This document shows, in pieces, positions 40,487 to 46,135 of a DNA stretch of 46,135 nt; position 1 is the stretch's first letter, and each line of letters starts with the position of its first letter. Location of the stretch: NCBI GenBank assembly GCA_946481095.1, contig CAMLML010000032.1, forward strand, positions 1 through 46,135. The letters are read 5' to 3'. Below the pieces are notes generated by a model. It was not told where the DNA came from and searched no databases. It saw nothing but the letters and a program-made list of their open reading frames with translations. The DNA is from an uncultured Cellvibrio sp. GTDB taxonomy: Bacteria > Pseudomonadota > Gammaproteobacteria > Pseudomonadales > Cellvibrionaceae. The position numbers and the translations under genes are program-made.

Positions 40487-40885
40487 ATGCCCCAACATAG
40501 AGACCCACTACACCCCAAAGGGGAATTGGCATTACAAACGATTACTATGCCGGCAGACACCAATCCCTTCGGTGATATTTTTGGTGGCTGGGTGATGGCG
40601 CAAATGGATATTGCCGGTGCCATTCACGCCAATCAGGTTGCCAAAGGTCGTGTGACCACGGTTGCTGTTGGCAGCATGGAATTTATCAGGCCAGTGCCTG
40701 TTGGCGCAGTAATCAGCTGTTACACTCACACATTAAAAATTGGTAACACCAGCATTCGGATTAAAGTTGAAGTCTGGATCAAGGACTTCATCACTCATCA
40801 ACTCAGCCTTGTCACCCAAGGCGAATATATTTATGTCGCTATAGATGCCCAGGGGCACAAACGTTCGATTATTCAAGCTGAATAA
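40487..40885 (+). CDS. Acyl-CoA thioesterase (YciA-type hotdog)
   Basis: A 132-residue single hotdog-fold enzyme that hydrolyses acyl-CoA. Motifs of the YciA/ACOT group: LALQTITMPADTNPFGDIFGGWVMAQMDIAGAIHA (catalytic Asn/Asp region NPFGDIFGGW) and TVAVGSMEFIRPVPVGAVISCY. Nine bases after dctM and likely co-transcribed with it. Its role with the transporter (CoA recycling of imported acids?) is inference. Confidence 0.9.
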   Translation: MPQHRDPLHPKGELALQTITMPADTNPFGDIFGGWVMAQMDIAGAIHANQVAKGRVTTVAVGSMEFIRPVPVGAVISCYTHTLKIGNTSIRIKVEVWIKDFITHQLSLVTQGEYIYVAIDAQGHKRSIIQAE

Positions 40886-40982
40886 AACGAATTTTTCGAT
40901 ACCGGCATTTTCAACTGGGAATTTAATTTTTAGCTGTTATCTTTAACCACAATTAAAAACGGTTTGCCGAGTGGTGCAAAAG

Positions 40983-41528
40983 ATGATCAAAGACACAACT
41001 AAAAATTACGGAATTATCTCCATTCTTTTACATTGGGTCTCAGCCGTTACCATTATTTTTCTGTTCGCACTCGGTGTGTATATGACCGGCTTGAGTTACT
41101 ACGATGATTGGTATCACAAAGGCCCTGCATTGCACATCAGCCTTGGCATCTTGTTATTTTTTGCAACATTGCTGCGACTGGTCTGGCGCAAAACCAATAT
41201 CACACCGGAAGATTTATCGCCGCAGAAATCCACCAGGCTCGCGGCCAAACTCATCAAAATATTGTTGTACATTTTAATTTTTGTTGTATCCATTACCGGC
41301 TATCTCATCACCACTGCAGAAGGTCAAGCGGCTGAAGTATTCAATTGGTTCGGCTTGCCTGCCAGTGTTGAGTTAAGTCCGGATCAAGTGGATATCGCCG
41401 GTGAAATTCATGAATATGCTGCATGGTTAATTATTATTATCGCAACTTTACATGCAGGCGCAGCACTTCTACATCATTTTGTTTTCAAAGACCGGACACT
41501 TAAACGCATGCTTTTTCCAAAGCAGTAA
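40983..41528 (+). CDS. Cytochrome b561-type membrane protein
   Basis: A 181-residue diheme b-type cytochrome of the YceJ/CybB group. Four transmembrane helices with heme-binding histidines in [50 protein letters not shown]. Start at ATG 40983 (MIKDTTK); the frame also has GTG 40971. The next gene encodes a YceI protein, and cytochrome b561-YceI pairs are widespread, suggesting a quinone-linked function (YceI binds isoprenoid quinones/polyprenoids). Confidence 0.9.
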   Translation: MIKDTTKNYGIISILLHWVSAVTIIFLFALGVYMTGLSYYDDWYHKGPALHISLGILLFFATLLRLVWRKTNITPEDLSPQKSTRLAAKLIKILLYILIFVVSITGYLITTAEGQAAEVFNWFGLPASVELSPDQVDIAGEIHEYAAWLIIIIATLHAGAALLHHFVFKDRTLKRMLFPKQ

Positions 41529-41553
41529 CATTCACCACACCAGGAGTTCAACT

Positions 41554-42144
41554 ATGTTCAACATCAAGAAAAATTTACTGACAGTTTCGTTGATTGCCGC
41601 CAGCAGCTTCAGCATCAACGCTGTTGCCAGTGATTATGTCATCGACACTGAAGGTGCACATGCTTCAATTAATTTTGCAGTCAAGCATTTGGGTTACAGC
41701 GTATTGACAGGCAGATTCGACAAATTTTCCGGCGAATTCAGTTACGATCCAGCACAACCTGAAGCCAGCAAAGTAAATGTCACCATAGACACCAACAGTG
41801 TGAACTCCAATCACGCTGAACGTGACAAGCACTTACGCAGCGAAGATTTTTTAAATGTCGCCAAATTCCCAAAAGCCACCTTTGTTAGCAAGAAAATTGT
41901 TTTGGATGATGACAAAGATGAATTCGATATTGTGGGTGATCTGACACTCAATGGCGTCACCAAAAGCGTCACTATTGAAGTTGACAAGGTCGGCGAAGGT
42001 AAAGATCCGTGGGGCGGATACCGTGCAGGTTTTTCCGGTGAAACCGAAATCAATATGAGAGACTTCAACATCAAAATGGATCTGGGGCCAGCATCACAAA
42101 CTGTGAAATTGGAATTGGAAGTGGAAGGTATCAAAAAGAAATAA
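41554..42144 (+). CDS. YceI-family periplasmic protein
   Basis: A 196-residue exported protein of the YceI lipocalin-like fold that binds long isoprenoid lipids. Signal peptide 1-23 (ending VAS before [10 protein letters not shown]), then [84 protein letters not shown] and [23 protein letters not shown], all family motifs. The ATG at 41554 is chosen, with AGGAG nine bases upstream. Upstream cytochrome b561 gene likely co-transcribed; a strong terminator follows. Confidence 0.95.
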   Translation: MFNIKKNLLTVSLIAASSFSINAVASDYVIDTEGAHASINFAVKHLGYSVLTGRFDKFSGEFSYDPAQPEASKVNVTIDTNSVNSNHAERDKHLRSEDFLNVAKFPKATFVSKKIVLDDDKDEFDIVGDLTLNGVTKSVTIEVDKVGEGKDPWGGYRAGFSGETEINMRDFNIKMDLGPASQTVKLELEVEGIKKK

Positions 42145-42167
42145 GCGCTTAACGGTTTCTGTTTTAA

Positions 42168-42203
42168 CAGCCCATAATCTCTGCGGGGATTATGGGCTGT
42201 TTG
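42168..42203 (+). terminator. Terminator after yceI
   Basis: CAGCCCATAATC (42168-42179) with GATTATGGGCTG (42188-42199): perfect 12-bp stem, eight-base loop, followed by TTT. It closes the cytochrome b561-YceI unit. Confidence 0.8.
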
Positions 42204-42577
42204 CATTTAATGACCAGATCAAACTGCAAATGAATACTTGCTCGCAGTTTCCCAATCAATCGATTTCAACACGCTCTATATTCCAGTAAAAGATTAGCAA
42301 GGACTATTTACTTATGAGATAATCTTTATATATAAAATAATTGAAGCATCTTCCGTCCAGGGTTTTTCGGAAGCAGCCGACAGAATAAACAAGTGTTCCC
42401 GTTAACCTTTTCAAATATGTTGTTGCAATCGTTTCCTTTATCGACTTTGCACAGTCGCTGGTGCAATCGTCACTTGAACTCGTTTTGTTTTTGGGCTTTG
42501 CCTTGAATTGGAACTGGTTGTACGAGTTTACATTGAGGTACCGCAGCGAATAACTAACAAAAACCGGAGATAAACCA
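42204..42577. other. Cellulase upstream region (about 370 bp)
   Basis: No gene supported. TGCAATCG occurs twice (42425-42432, 42463-42470) and could be a regulator's direct repeat. The AT-rich TTTATATATAAAATAATT lies near 42325-42345. CCGGAG sits nine bases before the cellulase ATG as ribosome site. A carbon-source or cellulose-responsive operator is plausible but not identifiable by eye. Confidence 0.4.
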
Positions 42578-44233
42578 ATGAAACTTTCCCAACTAAAACG
42601 CTTCGGCATGGCAGTACTTCTGGGTACTGGCTTGTTGGCAGCGCAAAGTTCAATGGCACAAACTGCCAGCTGCAAATATGTGGTCACCAACAATTGGGGT
42701 AGTGGTGCAACCGCCAATATTGAAATTACCAACACTGGCTCCTCGGCAATCAACGGCTGGAGTGTTAGCTGGACTTACGTCAATAACCGCGTAGTCAATC
42801 TCTGGAATGCGAGCTACTCGGGCTCAAACCCCTATAACGCCACCAACCTCAGCTGGAACGGCAATATACAACCAGGGCAAACAGTTGCCTTTGGTATGCA
42901 AGTCAATGGCAATGGCGCTATTGAAACACCAACAGTGACCGGTAATGTTTGCGGCGGAACTGTTGCTTCATCTTCACGTTCTTCATCTGTCAGCTCGTCC
43001 AGATCCTCCAGTCGATCCTCAAGCTTGTCCAGTTCATCACGATCTTCCAGTCGATCCAGCTCTATCAGCTCTTCCAGCCGATCAAGTTCAATTGTGAGTT
43101 CGAGCCGATCCAGCTCTATAAGCTCCTCCAGTCGATCAAGCTCATTGAGCTCTTCAAGTCGCTCATCGTCCCGCTCTTCTTCCTCAAGTACAGCCAGTTC
43201 GTCAGGGGTTAACAGCGTCGCGCTGACCAAATTGATGGGGATAGGCTGGAATGTGGGTAACTCACTCGATGCTGTCGGTGGTGAAACTAACTGGGGCAAC
43301 CCCATGATCACCCAGCAATTAATCAACTCGGTAAAAGCAGCCGGTTTCAAAACCATTCGTCTGCCAGTCGCCTGGAGCAAATTCTCTGATGCAAACAACT
43401 TTGTGATCCAAAGTGCCTGGATGAACCGGGTGGAAGAAGTGGTTAACTATGCACTGAATGCGGACATGTACGTGATCATGAACATTCACTGGGATGGCGG
43501 CTGGATGCAACCCACTTATGCACAACAAACCTATGTGAATAATCGCTTGTCAATTATGTGGAATCAAATCGCAACCCGTTTCCGCAACTATGATCACCGC
43601 TTGTTATTCGCTGGCACCAATGAAGTCATGGTGGATGGAGATTACGGCACACCGACAGTGGAATACTACACAGTACAAAACAGCTTCAACCAAACCTTCG
43701 TCAATGCTGTTCGTGCAACCGGTGGTAACAACGCCAATCGTCATCTGGTCGTTCAGGGCTTCAACACCAATATCGATCACACCGTAAACTTTGCCAAAAT
43801 TCCGACTGATACTGTGAGCAACCGTTTAATGATGGAAGTGCACTATTACGACCCATACAACTTCACATTGAACACCAGCAGCAGCATTACACAATGGGGT
43901 TCAATTGCGACCAACCCCAGCGCAACCGAAACCTGGGCGAATGAGTCCTACGCCGATTCACAATTCCAAAAAATGAAAACCAATTTCATTGATAAAGGTG
44001 TTGGCGTCATTCTTGGTGAATACGGTGTTGTTTCGCGCTTGAACGTCAGTGGGCACGAACGCTATAGAACCTACTGGAACGAGTACATCACCCAATCCGC
44101 AGTCACTCGCGGCCTGGTTCCTGTTTATTGGGATAATGGTTACTCAGGCGATGGGGGCATGGCATTGTTTGATCGCAACAATGGCAATCAACTTTATCCA
44201 TCATTAATCCAGGCAATTGTGAAAGCTCGATAA
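42578..44233 (+). CDS. Secreted cellulase: CBM2, polyserine linker, GH5
   Basis: An exported endo-beta-1,4-glucanase-like enzyme of 551 residues. Signal peptide 1-27 (ending SSMA before QTASC). Residues 32-125 form a family 2 carbohydrate-binding module with bracketing cysteines C32 and C125 and surface tryptophans (W40, W61, W76, W93). A linker of about 80 residues (bases 42960-43210) is made of serines with ten regularly placed arginines. The C-terminal GH5 domain has GIGWNVGNSLDA, TIRLPVAWSKF, MNIHWDGGW, the acid/base Glu in FAGTNEVM, VHYYDPYNF, the nucleophile Glu in ILGEYGVV and PVYWDNGY, most like GH5 subfamily 4. Polyserine linkers are typical of Cellvibrio-type secreted glycoside hydrolases. 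Stand-alone gene. Confidence 0.95.
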   Translation: MKLSQLKRFGMAVLLGTGLLAAQSSMAQTASCKYVVTNNWGSGATANIEITNTGSSAINGWSVSWTYVNNRVVNLWNASYSGSNPYNATNLSWNGNIQPGQTVAFGMQVNGNGAIETPTVTGNVCGGTVASSSRSSSVSSSRSSSRSSSLSSSSRSSSRSSSISSSSRSSSIVSSSRSSSISSSSRSSSLSSSSRSSSRSSSSSTASSSGVNSVALTKLMGIGWNVGNSLDAVGGETNWGNPMITQQLINSVKAAGFKTIRLPVAWSKFSDANNFVIQSAWMNRVEEVVNYALNADMYVIMNIHWDGGWMQPTYAQQTYVNNRLSIMWNQIATRFRNYDHRLLFAGTNEVMVDGDYGTPTVEYYTVQNSFNQTFVNAVRATGGNNANRHLVVQGFNTNIDHTVNFAKIPTDTVSNRLMMEVHYYDPYNFTLNTSSSITQWGSIATNPSATETWANESYADSQFQKMKTNFIDKGVGVILGEYGVVSRLNVSGHERYRTYWNEYITQSAVTRGLVPVYWDNGYSGDGGMALFDRNNGNQLYPSLIQAIVKAR

Positions 44234-44260
44234 TTGTTGAGTGCAGTTGCTTAACAAAAT

Positions 44261-44292
44261 AAAAAAGGTGGCCACATGCCACCTTTTTTATT
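44261..44292 (+). terminator. Terminator after the cellulase gene
   Basis: AAAAAAGGTGGC, loop CACAT, GCCACCTTTTTT: perfect 12-bp stem with a T tract, 27 bases after the stop. Likely usable from both sides. Confidence 0.9.
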
Positions 44293-44566
44293 TCATACTT
44301 TTTACGCCAATTATTACCTCTATAAAAAAATATATTTTTCTCCGCAACAATGTTTAACGTCGTCAAAATAAACCGACAGCAAAAGCGATAAAAATTTCAA
44401 CGCCAATTATTTATTTTTTTGAAAATTTCCATTCAAACAGTGATTAATCAACAAATGTTGATGACGCCAAGACAAATAACAAACAAATAAATTGTGAAAT
44501 ACTAGACAAATCAGCAATAAATTTATTGCATCAAAAAACATAATCCGGAAATAGAGTATCGATTCG
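44293..44566. other. AT-rich leader of the sigma-54 activator gene with stacked palindromes
   Basis: No gene seen. Palindromes: TGATTAATCA (44441-44450), ATCAACA-AA-TGTTGAT (44447-44462, overlapping the first) and the perfect 16-mer GCAATAAATTTATTGC (44514-44529), the last 37 bp before the ATG at 44567. No -24/-12 sigma-54 promoter was seen on the plus strand. With the terminator before it, the region exceeds 300 bp. Confidence 0.55.
44514..44529. promoter_or_regulatory. Perfect 16-bp palindrome before the sigma-54 activator gene
   Basis: GCAATAAATTTATTGC is fully self-complementary, 37 bp upstream of the start codon, in the position of a repressor operator overlapping promoter or leader. 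Possible autoregulation site; the binding protein is unknown. Confidence 0.4.
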
Positions 44567-45550
44567 ATGGAAATACTATCTGGTATTATTAGCCAAAACA
44601 CGCACATACATTTACTGGCAAAAAAAATTGAAAAAATTTCACGCAGTAATCTAACGGTTTTCCTGCAAGGACAAACCGGTTGTGGAAAAGAACTGTTTGC
44701 AAGAGCCATTCATAAAGCAAGTCAACGCAATGGTGAATTTGTTGCCGTTAATTGCGGTGCCATACCGGAATCCTTATTTGAATCATTACTCTTCGGTCAT
44801 GAACGTGGAGCGTTTACAGGCGCCGACAAAACCCAGGACGGTTTTTTTACAAAAGCAAACCACGGCACTCTATTTTTGGATGAAATAGCTGAACTGCCAT
44901 TACTTCAACAATCCAAACTGCTACGGGTTTTGGAAACAGGAAGCTACCATCGCATAGGCTCACAACAAGAGTTGAAATTTTCAGGCAGAATCGTCACTGC
45001 AACCCATGAAGACCTGACACGATTAATTAACGAAAAAAGATTTCGTGCCGACCTTTTCTACCGTATTAATACATTTGAATTAAACATCCCATCACTGGAA
45101 GACAGGCGAGATGATATACCCTTGTTAGTTAATTATTTTACACAAAAAATGGGGGATATTAAATTCAGCGAATGTGCATTGAATTATCTGCAACATGCGA
45201 ACTGGCCTGGCAATATTCGTCAACTTAAAAATACTGTCGATCGAATTTGTATACTGTCTGAAAAACCATTTATCACTGCAAAATGCATTGAAAAACTACA
45301 AGAGTGTCAGTTTGATAATCGACCATTGGAAAAAATTGCGCGATCTGTTATCGCACTCGCAAAAGGCGATAAAATAAGAGCCATGATTGACGCTCTTATT
45401 GCGGAAGCACTCATTGAATCACAGGGAAACAAAACCAAAGCAGCAGAGATTTTAGGTGTACATCGCAAAGTGGTGGAACGCCGCTCCCAACAATATATTC
45501 GGAAGGATACAGAATACCAAAACATCACATTCAAGGAGTTGACATGTTAG
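44567..45550 (+). CDS. Sigma-54-dependent activator without sensor domain
   Basis: A 327-residue bacterial enhancer-binding protein made of only an AAA+ domain (about 5-235) and a C-terminal Fis-type DNA-binding helix. Walker A GQTGCGKELFARAIH, the sigma-54-contacting loop GAFTGADKT, Walker B TLFLDEIAELPL, sensor/arginine-finger region RFRADLFYRIN, and NWPGNIRQLKN; the HTH is GNKTKAAEILGVHRKVVERR. No receiver, GAF, PAS or other N-terminal input is present, an architecture like PspF or HrpS. Its control is likely by a partner protein or by expression. It heads an overlapping gene run (next ATG at 45544). Confidence 0.92.
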   Translation: MEILSGIISQNTHIHLLAKKIEKISRSNLTVFLQGQTGCGKELFARAIHKASQRNGEFVAVNCGAIPESLFESLLFGHERGAFTGADKTQDGFFTKANHGTLFLDEIAELPLLQQSKLLRVLETGSYHRIGSQQELKFSGRIVTATHEDLTRLINEKRFRADLFYRINTFELNIPSLEDRRDDIPLLVNYFTQKMGDIKFSECALNYLQHANWPGNIRQLKNTVDRICILSEKPFITAKCIEKLQECQFDNRPLEKIARSVIALAKGDKIRAMIDALIAEALIESQGNKTKAAEILGVHRKVVERRSQQYIRKDTEYQNITFKELTC

Positions 45551-45882
45551 ATACAAAACCTTGTCAATCCAATATTGGCGACACACTGGAAGAACTTAAT
45601 AGTCAACAAAATGCAAGGCTAGCCAAGCTAGTCGAAAACCTGTTGGAACAACAACAGGATCTGATCAATACACTCTTAAGTTCGCAATATCAATCTGGAT
45701 TAAATTCAAATATTAAAGCAACTCCGGAACTTCAGAATTTACTACCGGATCTTCATCACTTATTAATAGTCGAAAAACTGGCCAACCCTATAGATTCCAC
45801 TACACGACGCATGCAGTTAACAGAAGACTATTTAAATAAAATGCAAAGCCAATATAAAAACAACATGCCGGAAGAACCATGA
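45544..45882 (+). CDS. Small coiled-coil protein, unknown
   Basis: A 112-residue Gln/Leu/Asn-rich protein that I do not recognise. Residues about 14-45 (TLEELNSQQNARLAKLVENLLEQQQDLIN) form a likely amphipathic or coiled-coil helix; the rest is mostly helical, with a short spacer near 55-65 and a charged C-terminus. No signal peptide. AAGGAG lies about five to six bases before the ATG, inside the end of the sigma-54 activator gene (7-base overlap); the stop overlaps the following ATG, so three genes are coupled in a row. Possible partner of the activator or a structural component. Confidence 0.7.
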   Translation: MLDTKPCQSNIGDTLEELNSQQNARLAKLVENLLEQQQDLINTLLSSQYQSGLNSNIKATPELQNLLPDLHHLLIVEKLANPIDSTTRRMQLTEDYLNKMQSQYKNNMPEEP

Positions 45883-46135
45883 AAAAAGACATTCACTACG
45901 AGTTCATCGCAACCGCAGGTAAAGACGGTCACTATGAGTGCCTTTATGAACCTATATCCTTTCAATCGGAAACCACCTCCAAATCGGAACTGATAGAAAA
46001 AGAGCGTCAAACAATAAAAGAATATATGAATCAATATTCGGATGTTAATAAACTATTTTTTGAGGTTTATTACAGAAACTTTCAAACAGAAAGCTATAGA
46101 AAACCTGAACGATATCATCAGGAAATGATTGATAT
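45879..46135 (+). CDS. Hypothetical protein, 3' end cut by the window
   Basis: At least 85 codons, continuing past the edge. It starts in an ATGA overlap with the previous stop. Visible sequence: MKKDIHYEFIATAGKDGHYE, then CLYEPISFQSETTSKSELIE, and an aromatic-rich KLFFEVYYRNFQTESYRKPERYHQEM. No signal peptide or recognised domain. Third gene of the operon led by the sigma-54 activator. The frame is AT-rich like its neighbours. Confidence 0.7.
   Translation, partial: MKKDIHYEFIATAGKDGHYECLYEPISFQSETTSKSELIEKERQTIKEYMNQYSDVNKLFFEVYYRNFQTESYRKPERYHQEMID

Noticed and set aside
42960..43210. Serine-codon repeat as a CRISPR or minisatellite array
   Set aside because: Units are irregular, in frame with the cellulase and code for a linker.
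42832..43398. 188-codon open frame antisense to the cellulase linker, rich in Asp, Glu and Leu
   Set aside because: It is the mirror of the Ser/Arg codons; no ribosome site or protein family features.

Overview
The window looks like chromosomal DNA of a gammaproteobacterium close to Cellvibrio/Cellvibrionaceae. The evidence is a secreted GH5 cellulase joined to a family 2 carbohydrate-binding module by a long polyserine linker (typical of that group), moderate GC, the gammaproteobacterial blocks gpmI-envC-ctpA-yibQ, hisBHAF and ubiC-ubiA-phoB-phoR, and several families of intergenic palindromic repeats. The genus is an inference. I found no rRNA, tRNA, CRISPR array, transposase or prophage.

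Layout. 1-3602: urea carboxylase, cut by the left edge. 3625-6154: an AT-richer accessory patch on the minus strand (HEPN-like protein, small membrane protein, DUF2314-like/ankyrin protein, WG-repeat lipoprotein). 6332-10348: minus-strand cobA-nirB-nirD nitrite assimilation operon with paired palindromic repeats in both internal gaps, and a candidate sigma-54 promoter plus NtrC-like sites upstream. 10826-13443: moaA-moaB (molybdopterin) and a Ca2+/Na+ antiporter. 13540-18553: gpmI, envC, ctpA and a YibQ-type deacetylase. 18682-21768: a small DUF6316-like gene, then hisB-hisH-hisA-hisF on the minus strand. 21921-25028: a secreted barrel-like protein, an unknown cytosolic protein, a dicarboxylate/amino-acid symporter and HU. 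25158-28874: ubiC, ubiA and phoB-phoR, with a three-unit Pho box before phoB. 28875-29225: a decayed PIN (VapC-like) toxin. 29276-36867: minus-strand membrane protein, DUF2141 protein, a three-gene signalling operon (PilJ-N/Hpt/CheA-like kinase, CheY-like regulator, CheX phosphatase), an Atm1-type ABC exporter, a second response regulator and a TfoX-N protein. 37129-42144: M48 lipoprotein protease, TRAP permeases dctQM, acyl-CoA thioesterase, cytochrome b561 and YceI. 42578-44233: the cellulase. 44567-46135: a sensor-less sigma-54 activator leading an overlapping run of unrecognised AT-rich genes that continues past the right edge.

How the genes work together. Nitrogen is a theme: urea carboxylase, siroheme methyltransferase and NADH-nitrite reductase, and MoCo enzymes next door that would serve nitrate reductase; the cobA promoter looks NtrC/sigma-54 controlled. 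PhoBR appears autoregulated. The kinase/CheY/CheX cassette has a kinase, a receiver and a phosphatase and looks like a self-contained chemosensory-type switch with no CheW or flagellar genes nearby. The most likely undescribed systems are that cassette, the sigma-54-headed operon at the right edge and the HEPN-containing patch near the left end.
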